From Streptomyces aureus (GTDB lineage Bacteria > Actinomycetota > Actinomycetes > Streptomycetales > Streptomycetaceae), in contig NZ_JNZD01000002.1 of NCBI RefSeq assembly GCF_000725495.1, forward strand, positions 1 to 64,000: a stretch of 64,000 bases of DNA, written 5' to 3'. The notes under the pieces were generated by a model, which searched no databases, had not been told where the DNA came from, and worked only from the letters and a program-made list of their open reading frames with translations. Positions 28,551 through 37,407 of the stretch are shown in pieces. Every line of letters begins with the position of its first letter. Position 1 is the first letter of the stretch. The position numbers and the translations under genes are program-made.

Positions 28551-29171
28551 TCAGTAGCGCTGGGCCTTGGCCAGCACCGCGGTGAGCTGCGGCTCGGCGG
28601 GCTGCCTGCTCACGACGACCGGCTGCGCCTTCTTGCCGGGTTCGAGGTTCTCCTTGCCGACGTACCGGGTCTCCACGACCTTGCCGTCGGGGTTCTTGAA
28701 GTCGACCTGCACGGCGTACGAGGCCGTCTTGCCGCTCTTGTTGGTGATGGTGACGAGCACGGCCCGCAGCCCGCCGGTCTCCGCCGTGGGCAGTCCGGTC
28801 ATGCTGACCTCGGACGTCGCGTTGCCGCTGCCCTGGACGTTCTTCAGCTCCTTCTGGGCGGTGGCGGAGGCGCGGGCGGTGTCGGCGTCGACCGAGGCCG
28901 CGAACTCCGAGGCCCGGGCCGAGACGGAGGCGGCCGCCGAGGACGCCCGCTCGGACGCGGACGCGATGATCGAGGAGGCCGCCGAGGCGATGGCCGACGG
29001 CGCGGACCCGGTGAAGTTCGAGGTGTTCGGCGGGGAGATCGAGGCCGTGCTGCTGCCGCCACCACCGTTGTCCGAGCTGCACGACACGAGAGCGGAGCCG
29101 CACGCGATCGCGGACAGCAGGACGGCGGCGCGCCACGATCCGCTCCGGCCGCGGGGAACACGTCTGCTCAT
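28551..29171 (-). CDS. Putative lipoprotein with coiled-coil-like segment
   Basis: 206-aa protein with an export signal and lipobox LVSC (AIACGSALVSC), so probably anchored to the outside of the membrane. After a Gly/Ser linker comes an alanine/serine-rich helical stretch (about residues 45-100). A beta-rich C-terminal domain (LRAVLVTITNKSGKTASYAVQ) then follows, resembling FxLYD or DUF4352-like extracellular modules. The ATG at 29171 follows GGAAGAGG. The function is unknown. It sits between the GH55 and GMC oxidoreductase genes but has no LacI-type site of its own. Confidence 0.8.
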   Translation of the reverse strand: MSRRVPRGRSGSWRAAVLLSAIACGSALVSCSSDNGGGGSSTASISPPNTSNFTGSAPSAIASAASSIIASASERASSAAASVSARASEFAASVDADTARASATAQKELKNVQGSGNATSEVSMTGLPTAETGGLRAVLVTITNKSGKTASYAVQVDFKNPDGKVVETRYVGKENLEPGKKAQPVVVSRQPAEPQLTAVLAKAQRY

Positions 29172-29300
29172 GGGGCTGGCCTCTTCCTGACGAACCGGAC
29201 ACGGGGCTCGTCCGCTTCCTGCCGAACGGACTCCCTCATGCTCCGTGCCGGGTCCGGCCACGGCGAACCACGGGGGCCCATTGGGGTGGCGCGCGCCGGA

Positions 29301-31157
29301 TCAGCCCCCGGGTCCCGTCCCGCCGAGCCAGGCGTCGGCGACCGCCAGGGCCGCGGCCATGATGCTGAGCTGGGGGTTGACCTCGGGGCAGCCCGGCAGG
29401 ACCGAACCGTCCGCGACGAGGACGCCGTGGACACCGCGGAGCCTGCCCTCGGGGTCCGCGGGAGCCCGCTGCGGATCGCCGCCCGCGGCGACCGTGCCGG
29501 TCGGGTGGAACGCGGAGACGTGCAGATCGCGGGGCCCGGTCCGGGCGAGGAGGTCGTCGAGCGCCTCGGGCGAACCCGCGCGGGGTGCCTTCGGGACTCC
29601 GGTGAGGACTTCCGTCGCCCCGGCGGCGAAGAGCAGGCGGCCCATGGCGCGTACGGCGGTCAGCAGGCGGTCGCCGTCGCGCGGGGCGAGGTCGTAGCGC
29701 ACGAGGGTGCGGTCGCGGCCCCGGACCCGTCCGGAGGGGCGGTCGGCGATCATGGCGCCGAGGGTGGCCAGACGGTCCGACTCCTCCAGTTCGCGCCGCA
29801 GTTCGCGGCCGAGACCGGGCAGGACGAAGCTGCTCATGCCGGGCGGGCTCGCGGTCGCCTCGAGGAGGATCCCGTCCTTGCGCAGTTCCTCGACGCCGAC
29901 GCTCTGGAGCACGCCGCGCCAGGCCGTCACCGGTTCCGCGAAGCGTCCGGCGACACTGGTGGCCGGGTGCACGCTGAGGTTGCGGCCCAAGCGGGGATGT
30001 CCGCCGAGGCCCGAGCGGCGCAGCAGGGACGGGGTCTGGAGGGCGCCGGCCGCGGTCACGACCAGGGGGCTGAGGATCTCCAGTTCGCCGCCGTCTGGGC
30101 GGTGCGCCCGGACCCCGGCGGCGCGGGGCGGGCCCGGCACGTCGTGGTCCACCAGGATGCGGTGGACCCGCGCGCCGGTGACGATGCGGGCGCCGGCCGC
30201 GCAGGCGTCGGGCAGGACCGAGAGCTGGACACTCTGTTTGGCACCGGTCGGGCAGCCCACGACGCACTGACACGAGCCCTTGCAGCCGGGGGCGTTGCGG
30301 CGCAGCGGGGCGGCGCTCCAGCCGAGCCGCCGGGCGCCCTCGAGGGTGAGCAGCCCGTTGGCACCGAGGACGTCGAGGGGCTGGGGTGCCACGTTCAGGG
30401 TGCGTTCGGCCTCGTCGAGGAGGGGGCCGAGGCGCTCGGCGAGCTCGAACCCGAACGTGGTCCGCCAGCGGGCGAGCACGGCGTCCGGGGTGCGGTAGCA
30501 GGTACCGGAGTTGACCACGGTGGTGCCGCCGACGGCGCGGCCGGTCGGCAGCAGGACGGGAGGCCTGCCGAGGGCCACGGTGGCACCGCCGTCGCGGTAG
30601 AGCTCGGTGAACCGGTCGAGGGGTACCCGGCGGCCGAAGGAGGCCGTCGGGTGGTGCCGGCCCTCCTCGATGACGACGACGCTCAGTCCGGCGCGCGCGA
30701 GGGTCCGTGCGGCCATGGCGCCGCCCGCCCCGGAGCCCACGACGACGGCGTCGGCGGTGGTGCGGGCGGGCCACTCCTCGGCCGGCGTGCAGTCGAGGGG
30801 CGGATCGGCCGGGGCCGGTACGGGAACGGGCGGGACTCCCGTTCGTTCGGTGCCCGCGGCCAGCAGGACGGGAACCTTGAGGAGGTCGAGGAGCGGGGCG
30901 AGCCGGGGGCGCCGTGCCAGCGAGCGCAGGACGTCCTCGCGCTCGTCCGGGTGCAGGGCGGCCAGGCGTCTGCCGGTGCGCGCCAGGGCGTACGTCTCGA
31001 CGGCGGCGACGGCGGCCCGTACCCCGGCGCTCGCCGGGCGGGGCAGGGCGGCGAGCACGGAGTCGAGGCGGTGCGGCACGCGGGCGGGCCATGCGCCGGC
31101 GTCGGTATCGGTGTCGTCGGCGGCGAGGAGGGCGGCGACGAGTCCATCGCCGGTCAT
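29301..31157 (-). CDS. GMC family oxidoreductase
   Basis: 618-aa FAD-dependent GMC oxidoreductase. The FAD-binding Rossmann motif VVGSGAGGAMAARTLARAG begins near residue 145 and is preceded by an N-terminal extension. GRAVGGTTVVNSG, the Cys-rich segment CKGSCQCVVGCPTGAKQ and the C-terminal HPTGT and NPQLSIMA motifs resemble long-chain alcohol oxidases and related membrane-peripheral GMC enzymes. The ATG at 31157 overlaps the upstream gene stop (ATGA), implying translational coupling. It probably oxidises an alcohol with FAD and an acceptor; the substrate is unknown. Confidence 0.87.
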   Translation of the reverse strand: MTGDGLVAALLAADDTDTDAGAWPARVPHRLDSVLAALPRPASAGVRAAVAAVETYALARTGRRLAALHPDEREDVLRSLARRPRLAPLLDLLKVPVLLAAGTERTGVPPVPVPAPADPPLDCTPAEEWPARTTADAVVVGSGAGGAMAARTLARAGLSVVVIEEGRHHPTASFGRRVPLDRFTELYRDGGATVALGRPPVLLPTGRAVGGTTVVNSGTCYRTPDAVLARWRTTFGFELAERLGPLLDEAERTLNVAPQPLDVLGANGLLTLEGARRLGWSAAPLRRNAPGCKGSCQCVVGCPTGAKQSVQLSVLPDACAAGARIVTGARVHRILVDHDVPGPPRAAGVRAHRPDGGELEILSPLVVTAAGALQTPSLLRRSGLGGHPRLGRNLSVHPATSVAGRFAEPVTAWRGVLQSVGVEELRKDGILLEATASPPGMSSFVLPGLGRELRRELEESDRLATLGAMIADRPSGRVRGRDRTLVRYDLAPRDGDRLLTAVRAMGRLLFAAGATEVLTGVPKAPRAGSPEALDDLLARTGPRDLHVSAFHPTGTVAAGGDPQRAPADPEGRLRGVHGVLVADGSVLPGCPEVNPQLSIMAAALAVADAWLGGTGPGG

Positions 31158-32536
31158 CGTTCCCCCGCCTCCGCGTGGGCGGTGCCCTCCAGGGTCCAGG
31201 AGGCTTCCGGGCGCCAGCGGCCCCACCAGCGCTCCAGGACGACCCGGGCGTCGGCGGACTCGCTGTTGCGGCACACGGCCCGGGCGCCGTCCGGGTCGCG
31301 GTACTCCAGGGTGAGGGTCCGCTCCGGTGGCTGGGTGACGTCGACGCGGACGCGGCGCAGGGCCGTGCGTCCGGTGACGGTCCAGGTGGGCAGGCCGAGG
31401 TCGGCGCGGAAGCGGCCGAGTCCGAGCAGGCCGGTCGCGGAGCGCTCGGGGCGCCGGGGCCAGGTGCGGCCGGAGCGGCGCAGGCGCAGGAAGACGAGCG
31501 GGGGCAGCCTCCGCAGCGCGGGCCGGGTGGAGACGGCGGCGACGATCTCCAGGACCGCGCCGTCACCGAGGTCGGCGTGCAGCCAGGTCCAGCGCTGGGC
31601 GTTGCCGTGCCCGTAGATCCGGGCCGAGGCTCCCGGCGCTCCGCTGATCTTCAACGTCGTTGTGTCGTAGGAGAGTTCGCCTTCGTAAGTGGCCCGTGCG
31701 GCCGGCAGCATCTGGGCGGCGGGGAGGAGCGGGTGGCGCCAGGACCAGCGGGGGAAGGTGAACAGGGGCGGGTCCTCGGGCCGTTCGGTGAGGCTCCACC
31801 GGAAGTCGCCCGCCCGGCCTTCGAGTCGCCCGCCCGAGGAGGTCACGCCTTCGGCGGTGAAGCCGTCGGCCGGCCGGGTCCAGGGAACGGGGCCGAAGCG
31901 GGCGTGCCGCACCTCGCCCGCGCGCGGGAAGACCGCGGCCCAGCCGTGGGCGAAGGGTTCGGATCCGTCGGCGGGTGCGGTCAGTTCGTGGTGCAGCCAG
32001 ACGCCGGTGCCGGTCTCCGGGTCGGTGAGGGTGGTGTACCAGACCTCGGTACGGCCCGGGGTGCCGTTCCATCGCGGGGCGCCGTGGGCCCCCGGGTCCT
32101 CGCGGCGGGGGAAGCGGAAGCCGAGCAGGAAGGGGAGCAGACCGGTGCCCAGTGGGAAGCGGAGGACTCCTTCGCCCACCCGGGTGTGCCCGTCGTACAG
32201 CGTGAAGGGCAGGACGGTCATCGAGGTGAGGGGCCGGCGGGGACTCACCGACTTCCAGCCGTCCAGGGTGAGGCGGCGCCCGTCGGCGGTGAAGGCGAGC
32301 CGGTAGCGGATGCGCCGCCGGGCGACCGGGGAGACCTCCAACTCGCCCTCGGCGGCCGGGTCGTCGGCACGTCCGGCGATGCGGACCCGGCCGGTGAGCC
32401 GGGCCGGGGTGGTGCGGTGCGGGAGCAGGACCCGGTCGGCGGCGGCGCGCAGGTCGAGCCGGACGCGCCGCTCCCCCGGTTCGCCGTCGAGGCGGACCGT
32501 GCCCAGCAGGGTCTCCGTGAACACCGTGCCCCTCAT
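31154..32536 (-). CDS. Lipocalin-like (AttH/CrtC-type?) protein of unknown function
   Basis: 460-aa, no signal peptide, predicted mostly beta strand. GHGNAQRWTWLHADLGDGAVLE and repeated Trp-rich segments recall the double-lipocalin AttH/CrtC (hydroxyneurosporene hydratase) group, but the match is from general pattern only. Its stop and start overlap both neighbours by 4 nt (ATGA), so it is the middle gene of a coupled GntR-unknown-GMC operon. Partnership with the GMC oxidoreductase suggests work on a hydrophobic alcohol or terpenoid-like substrate (inference). Confidence 0.6.
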   Translation of the reverse strand: MRGTVFTETLLGTVRLDGEPGERRVRLDLRAAADRVLLPHRTTPARLTGRVRIAGRADDPAAEGELEVSPVARRRIRYRLAFTADGRRLTLDGWKSVSPRRPLTSMTVLPFTLYDGHTRVGEGVLRFPLGTGLLPFLLGFRFPRREDPGAHGAPRWNGTPGRTEVWYTTLTDPETGTGVWLHHELTAPADGSEPFAHGWAAVFPRAGEVRHARFGPVPWTRPADGFTAEGVTSSGGRLEGRAGDFRWSLTERPEDPPLFTFPRWSWRHPLLPAAQMLPAARATYEGELSYDTTTLKISGAPGASARIYGHGNAQRWTWLHADLGDGAVLEIVAAVSTRPALRRLPPLVFLRLRRSGRTWPRRPERSATGLLGLGRFRADLGLPTWTVTGRTALRRVRVDVTQPPERTLTLEYRDPDGARAVCRNSESADARVVLERWWGRWRPEASWTLEGTAHAEAGER

Positions 32537-33219
32537 GCGAGCCCCTCCAGCATGATGCGCTCGGTGTCCCGCAGATAGGAGTCGGCCGCCTCCCGGGCCC
32601 GGCGGGCGTCCCCGGCGGTGACGGCCTCCACGACGGGCGCCAGCCTGCGATGGGCGGTCTCCGGATCGGTGAAGGGCCCCTGGAGCAGGGAGCGGACCGG
32701 CAGGTAGGCGTTGAACAGCGTGTTCGTGAGCAGGACGTACACGCGGTTGCCGGTGGCGCGGGCCAGCGCGCGGTGCACCTCCACGTCGGCCAGCTGGACC
32801 GCGTCGGCCCCTTGGGCGGCCCGCACCGCGTCGAGCAGCGCGCTCAGCTCGGCCGCCTGCGGGCGGGTGCGGCGTTCGGCGGCCCGCTCGGCGATCGACG
32901 CGCCCACTCCGCGCCGTACCTCGAAGACCTCGCGCACCCAGCCCGAGTCGTGGCGCACGAGCATGGGCAGCAGGTCCGCCCCTCCCGAGCGGGCGTAGTC
33001 CCGCACCCGGGTGCCCACGCCGTGGCGGGTCTCCAGCAGCCCGGCCTGGACGAGCCGCCCGAAGGCGTGCTTGAGCGTGGTGCGGGTGACGCCGTACCCG
33101 TCGGCCAGCCGCCGCTCCGGGGGGAGGTAACTCCCGGCCGGATGACGACCGTCGAGGATGTCCGTGCGCAGCCGGTCCTCCAGGACGTCCACGATGGTCT
33201 CGCGAGGCAGAGCCTCCAC
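32533..33219 (-). CDS. GntR/FadR-family regulator
   Basis: 228-aa GntR regulator of the FadR subfamily. The winged helix (LPPERRLADGYGVTRTTLKHAFGRLV) is at about residues 30-70, and an all-helical FCD-like C-terminal domain (HRALARATGNRVYVLLTN) follows. GTG at 33219 is preferred because AGGGGGAAAC precedes it; an in-frame start 22 codons upstream lacks this. It heads the coupled operon with the lipocalin-like and GMC genes and probably controls it, and it is divergent from the GH64 gene. FCD regulators usually bind fatty-acyl or carboxylate ligands. Confidence 0.87.
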   Translation of the reverse strand: MEALPRETIVDVLEDRLRTDILDGRHPAGSYLPPERRLADGYGVTRTTLKHAFGRLVQAGLLETRHGVGTRVRDYARSGGADLLPMLVRHDSGWVREVFEVRRGVGASIAERAAERRTRPQAAELSALLDAVRAAQGADAVQLADVEVHRALARATGNRVYVLLTNTLFNAYLPVRSLLQGPFTDPETAHRRLAPVVEAVTAGDARRAREAADSYLRDTERIMLEGLA

Positions 33220-33380
33220 GTTTCCCCCTTCGGGCGAGTGGCTGAGTGGATGAGCCACTGAACCAGTCGACGCGGGCGGGGTCAACCCTCAGCCGGAAAG
33301 CAACTGGGTTCAGGCCACTGAGAGTTGGACCGGACCAATTGTGTGAGAAGCGTTGACAGGCGCGCCGCCCGGACCGACTC

Positions 33381-33394
33381 TGAGAGCGCTCTCA
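33381..33394. promoter_or_regulatory. LacI-type operator 5 (upstream of GH64)
   Basis: TGAGAGCGCTCTCA, a perfect 14-bp palindrome matching the cluster consensus at 12 of 14 positions, lies 69 bp before the GH64 GTG start in the gap to gntR. Confidence 0.8.
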
Positions 33395-33463
33395 AAAGAA
33401 ACGGACGAGCCGCGTCCGCATTCATCCACCTCGCTGAACCCCCACATCAAGGAGGCAGAGAGA

Positions 33464-34660
33464 GTGCGCGTACCCATCAGAAGGCCGGCCTGGGCACTGG
33501 CCTCGGCAACCCTCTCGGCGGCACTGCTCGCCTTCGGCGCGCCCCCGCCCGCCGAGGCCGCGGTCCCGGCGACCATCCCCCTCACGTTCACGAACAACTC
33601 GGGCCGCGGTGACCAGGTCTACATCTACGACCTCGGCACCGAACTCTCGACGGGCAGGCAGGGCTGGGCCGACGCGAACGGCACCTTCCACCCCTGGCCT
33701 GCGGGCGGCAATCCCCCGACGCCCGCACCCGACGCCTCGATCGCGGGACCGGCGAACGGCCAGTCGAAGACGATCCGGCTGCCCAAGTTCTCCGGCCGGC
33801 TCTACTTCTCCTTCGGCCAGAAGCTGGACTTCCGGGTGACGACCGGCGGTCTCGTGCAGCCGGCCGTCCAGAATCCGAGCGATCCGAACCGCAACATCCT
33901 CTTCAACTGGTCCGAGTACACGCTCAACGACTCCGGACTGTGGATCAACAGCACCCAGGTCGACATGTTCTCCGCCCCGTACGCCGTCGGGGTCAAGGGC
34001 GGCGACGGGTCCACGAAGAACACCGGACACCTCAAGTCCGGTGGCTACAACGGCTTCTTCAACGCCCTGCGCGCCCAGCCGGGCGGCTGGGCGAAGCTCG
34101 TCCAGACCCGGCCGGACGGCACGGTGCTGCGGGCGCTCGCCCCGGGGCACGGCATCGAGGCGGGCGCGCTGCCGGCCACGGTCATGGACGACTACATCAA
34201 CCGCGTGTGGCAGAAGTACGGTTCGTCGACGCTGACGGTGACCCCGTTCGCCGACCAGCCGAACACCAAGTACTTCGGGCGCGTCTCCGGTGGCGTCATG
34301 AACTTCACCAACAGCTCGGGAGCGGTCGTCACCAGCTTCCAGAAGCCCGACTCGGACAGCGTGTTCGGCTGCTACAAGCGGCTGGACGCGCCCAACGACC
34401 TGGTGCGCGGCCCCATTTCCCGCACCCTGTGCGCCGGGTTCAACCGCACCACGCTGCTGACCAACTCCATTCAGCCCGACACGAGTTCCGCGAACTTCTA
34501 CCAGGACGGGGTCACCAACCAGTACGCCCGTGCCATCCACGCGCAGATGGCCGACGGCAAGGCCTACGCGTTCGCCTTCGACGACGTCGGGAACCACGAG
34601 TCCCTCGTCCACGACGGCAATCCGCAGCAGGCCTTCGTCACGCTGGATCCGTTCAGCTGA
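33464..34660 (+). CDS. GH64 endo-beta-1,3-glucanase (secreted)
   Basis: 398-aa exported glycoside hydrolase family 64 enzyme, the laminaripentaose-producing beta-1,3-glucanase fold. Signal peptide: RRPAWALASATLSAALLAFG with cleavage near AEA. The mature protein starts with IPLTFTNNSGRGDQVYIYDLG. NWSEYTLNDSGLWINSTQVDMFSAP and YNGFFNALRAQ are typical of the family; VDMFSAPY carries conserved acidic residues. No carbohydrate-binding module follows. GTG at 33464 is chosen because AAGGAGG lies 8 nt upstream. The LacI-type operator and neighbouring GH55 suggest joint attack on fungal or algal beta-1,3-glucan. Confidence 0.92.
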   Translation: MRVPIRRPAWALASATLSAALLAFGAPPPAEAAVPATIPLTFTNNSGRGDQVYIYDLGTELSTGRQGWADANGTFHPWPAGGNPPTPAPDASIAGPANGQSKTIRLPKFSGRLYFSFGQKLDFRVTTGGLVQPAVQNPSDPNRNILFNWSEYTLNDSGLWINSTQVDMFSAPYAVGVKGGDGSTKNTGHLKSGGYNGFFNALRAQPGGWAKLVQTRPDGTVLRALAPGHGIEAGALPATVMDDYINRVWQKYGSSTLTVTPFADQPNTKYFGRVSGGVMNFTNSSGAVVTSFQKPDSDSVFGCYKRLDAPNDLVRGPISRTLCAGFNRTTLLTNSIQPDTSSANFYQDGVTNQYARAIHAQMADGKAYAFAFDDVGNHESLVHDGNPQQAFVTLDPFS

Positions 34661-34670
34661 CCTGGGTGCG

Positions 34671-34706
34671 GTGCGGGCGGGGCGGGTGCGTCCGCCCCGC
34701 CCGCAC
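34671..34706. terminator. Perfect hairpin between GH64 and molybdoenzyme genes
   Basis: A 15-bp perfect stem (34671-34685 with 34692-34706) and 6-nt loop GTGCGT lie between convergent genes. Confidence 0.8.
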
Positions 34707-34714
34707 CATCGGCC

Positions 34715-35827
34715 TCAGTCGAGACAGTGGACCGGAACCCGCTGGACCAGGTTGTTCATGAAGCCGCCCCGGTTCCACGGCTGGTCGAGCGGCTGGGTGT
34801 GCCCGTCGGCGTCGGTGGCCCGTGCGCTGAGGACGTACCGGCCGGGGGTCGCGCTCCAGGTGAAGGTCCAGGCGCGCCAGGCCCAGCGGTGACCGTCCGC
34901 GGGGTCCAGCCGGGCGGGATGCCAGGAGCGCCCGTCGTCGGTGCTGACCTCGACCCCCGTCACCGGCGCGCATCCCGACCAGGCGCGTCCGGTCAGCATG
35001 ACGTCGCCGGGTCTGACGGCCCGCTCCCTGGACATGAAGTCGGGGAAGCCCGGCGGGGCCAGCAGGGCGCGCGGGGCGATACGGGTGACCGGCTCGCCCG
35101 CGTCCGAGGCGTCCTGGCGCAGCCGGTAGGCGACGTCCTGCTGGAATCCCCGGAACGGAGCACTGGTCACGGTGATCTCCCGGAGCCACTTCACGTGCGC
35201 CATTCCGTACCAGCCCGGCACCACGAGCCGCAGCGGATAACCGTGCTGCGGGGGCAGCGGGGCTCCGTTCATCGCGTAGGCCACCAGGACCTCGGGCTCG
35301 TCGCCGCGCGCCACATCCAGGGGAAGGGCCCGCTGGTAGTCCTGCTCGACCCCGCGTTCCACGCCGTGGTCGGCCCCGCCGAACACCACGTCCACCGCAT
35401 CCGCCTCGACCCCGGCCTCGGCGAGCAGCACGCGCAGCGGCACGCCCGTCCACTCGGCCGTGCCGACCGCCTCCACGAGCCAGGGCTGGCTCACCGGCCG
35501 GGGGGTCAGCAGGGCGCGCCCGTTGCCGGCGCACTCCATCGTCACCCGTTGTCCGACCGCGGGATACGCCTTCAGGTCGTCGACGCCGAGCAGCAGCGGA
35601 CGCCGTACCCGCCCGCCGAGGACGAGCCGCCAGGAGGCCTCGTCCGCGTAGGGGATGTCGTAGTGGGTCAGCACGTAGTGCAGGCCCGGCGGTGTGAGCT
35701 CGTACCGCAGGGCCTCCAGCGGCAGCCCGTGATTGCGGGCGGCCAGGGCCAGCTCCTGGTGGCTGACCCCTTCGTCCGGCCCGGCCAGCCGGGCGGGTGC
35801 GCTCATGTCCTCGAGGCGTTGCCCCAT
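34715..35827 (-). CDS. Sulfite oxidase-like molybdopterin enzyme
   Basis: 370-aa protein of the sulfite oxidase family without a heme domain. The molybdopterin-binding domain (about 50-230) contains VTMECAGNGR with the likely molybdenum-coordinating cysteine, GADHGVE and YPLRLVVPGWYGMAHVKWL. The Mo-co dimerisation domain follows (about 240-365; GVEVSTDDGRSW, WTFTW). No Tat signal is seen, so a cytoplasmic location is likely. The start may be 35827 or the ATG seven codons later (35806). It lies just downstream of the TetR gene on the same strand. Sulfite as substrate is plausible but not proven. Confidence 0.87.
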   Translation of the reverse strand: MGQRLEDMSAPARLAGPDEGVSHQELALAARNHGLPLEALRYELTPPGLHYVLTHYDIPYADEASWRLVLGGRVRRPLLLGVDDLKAYPAVGQRVTMECAGNGRALLTPRPVSQPWLVEAVGTAEWTGVPLRVLLAEAGVEADAVDVVFGGADHGVERGVEQDYQRALPLDVARGDEPEVLVAYAMNGAPLPPQHGYPLRLVVPGWYGMAHVKWLREITVTSAPFRGFQQDVAYRLRQDASDAGEPVTRIAPRALLAPPGFPDFMSRERAVRPGDVMLTGRAWSGCAPVTGVEVSTDDGRSWHPARLDPADGHRWAWRAWTFTWSATPGRYVLSARATDADGHTQPLDQPWNRGGFMNNLVQRVPVHCLD

Positions 35828-35929
35828 GCGTCCAGTGTCCGCCCGCCCGGGCCGGGGGCGCCAGCCCGGCGCGGCACCTCGAACCGGCCATGATCCAAGG
35901 GCTCTCCGTCGCCCCCGGGCGTGTCCGCT

Positions 35930-36592
35930 CTAGACGGGACGGGGGCCCACGCTGCGGTCGACCAGGTCGCGCCAGCCCGCTTCCAGGCGTTCCGGGGACA
36001 TGCCGCGCTGGCGGGTCAGATGGCCGATCAGTGCCGGGTCCAGGTATCCCATCAGGGTCTGGGCGAGGAGTTCGGTGTCCGTGTCGGGACCGGGGCCGGT
36101 CTGCCGCAGCAGCATGCAGACGTGCATGAAGCGCACCCGGTACGGCGCGGTGGTGAAGCGGCGGGTGGACTCGGGCTCGGCCGCGAGATACATGTCGAGC
36201 CGTTCGGCGGTGAGGCGCAGGGCCTGGCCGCCGAAGGCGTGCAGGCGCTCCACCGCCGGCGCCCCGGGGCCCAGCGGCGCCGGACCGCTGATGAAGGCGC
36301 GCTGGAAACTCTGCTCGGTGTGGTCGAGCAGCGCCATCAGCAGTCCGTTGCGGTCGCCGAAGCGCCGGAAGACGGTCCCCTTGCCCACGGCCGCCGCGCA
36401 GGCGACGCCCTCCATCGTGAGTCTGGCCACACCCTGCTCCTCGACGAGCCGTGCAGCGGCCTCCAGCAGCCGGGCGCGATTGCGGGCGGCGTCGGCCCGC
36501 AGCGGAGTGGCCTCGGGGGCGCTGAGCTGCATGAGGACGGGCTCGTCGAACGATTCCGGCCGCTCGGCGGACGGCGGATATGGCTGGGACAT
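35930..36592 (-). CDS. TetR-family regulator
   Basis: 220-aa TetR-type repressor with HTH around residues 38-80 (RLLEAAARLVEEQGVARLTMEGV to GKGTVFRRFGDRNGLL). The ligand domain is not diagnostic. It is divergent from the FMN-dependent reductase gene, with two similar 20-bp palindromes between. This is the arrangement of quinone or electrophile-sensing repressors that control such reductases. TACGCT (36604-36599, minus strand) lies 6 nt from the ATG, suggesting a leaderless transcript. Confidence 0.88.
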   Translation of the reverse strand: MSQPYPPSAERPESFDEPVLMQLSAPEATPLRADAARNRARLLEAAARLVEEQGVARLTMEGVACAAAVGKGTVFRRFGDRNGLLMALLDHTEQSFQRAFISGPAPLGPGAPAVERLHAFGGQALRLTAERLDMYLAAEPESTRRFTTAPYRVRFMHVCMLLRQTGPGPDTDTELLAQTLMGYLDPALIGHLTRQRGMSPERLEAGWRDLVDRSVGPRPV

Positions 36593-36619
36593 GAAGCAAG
36601 CGTAACGGCAACCGGGGAC

Positions 36620-36673
36620 AACTGGACTGCGGTCCGCTTCAGTGATAGACCTTAAGCGGACTTCGGTCCGCTT
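36620..36673. promoter_or_regulatory. Two TetR operators in the tetR/FMN-reductase gap
   Basis: AAGCGGACTTCGGTCCGCTT at 36654-36673 is a perfect inverted repeat around TTCG. AACTGGACTGCGGTCCGCTT at 36620-36639 matches it at 17 of 20 positions. Centres are 34 bp apart, about three helical turns. The two sites could give cooperative repression of both genes. Confidence 0.78.
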
Positions 36674-36718
36674 TATTGCGGCAGTGTTTCAGCCTTTCCA
36701 GCCCCCCGGGAGATTTCC

Positions 36719-37282
36719 ATGTCCGTACGCATCCTCGCGCTCGTCGGCAGCCTGCGCGCCGGTTCCCACAACCGTCAGCTCGCTGAGGCGGCCGTGAAGC
36801 TCGCCCCTGAGGGTGCCGAGGTCGAGCTCTTCGAGGGCCTGGCCGAGATCCCCTTCTACAACGAGGACCTCGACGTCGAGGGCGACGTGCCCGCCGCCGC
36901 GGCCAAGCTGCGCGCCGCCGCCGGCTCCGCCGACGCCTTCCTCCTGTTCTCGCCCGAGTACAACGGCACCATCCCGGCCGTCCTGAAGAACGCCATCGAC
37001 TGGCTGTCCCGTCCGTTCGGCGCGGGCGCCTTCGGCGGCAAGCCCGTCGTCGTGGTCGGCACCGCGTACGGCCAGTTCGGCGGCGTGTGGGCGCAGGACG
37101 AGGCCCGCAAGGCCGTGGGCATCGCCGGCGGCACCGTGCTGGAGGACGTCAAGCTCTCCGTCGCCGGCTCCGTGGTCCGCTTCGCCGAGACGCACCCCGT
37201 CGACGACGCCGAGGTCGCGGGTCAGCTCGCCGAGGTCCTGAACCGACTGCACGCGCACGTCGAGGCTCCGGCCGCGGCCTGA
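36719..37282 (+). CDS. NADPH-dependent FMN reductase / quinone reductase
   Basis: 187-aa flavodoxin-fold reductase of the NADPH:FMN (ChrR/azoreductase-like) family. The FMN phosphate loop GSLRAGSHNRQLAE is N-terminal, and SPEYNGTIPAVLKNAIDWLS binds the flavin and pairs subunits. The ATG at 36719 is preceded by GGGAG. It is a likely detoxifier of quinones, chromate or azo dyes, controlled by the divergent TetR protein (inferred from operators). Confidence 0.92.
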   Translation: MSVRILALVGSLRAGSHNRQLAEAAVKLAPEGAEVELFEGLAEIPFYNEDLDVEGDVPAAAAKLRAAAGSADAFLLFSPEYNGTIPAVLKNAIDWLSRPFGAGAFGGKPVVVVGTAYGQFGGVWAQDEARKAVGIAGGTVLEDVKLSVAGSVVRFAETHPVDDAEVAGQLAEVLNRLHAHVEAPAAA

Positions 37283-37407
37283 CAACTCCCCTGTGGGCCG
37301 GTCCGGTTGACCCGGGCCGGCCCTCGGCATGTCGTGACTCGGTCACCGTTCGTCCCAAGATCGACACGACTCTGGCGGAGCCTCACCCTCCGCGACAGGA
37401 TGCCCGC

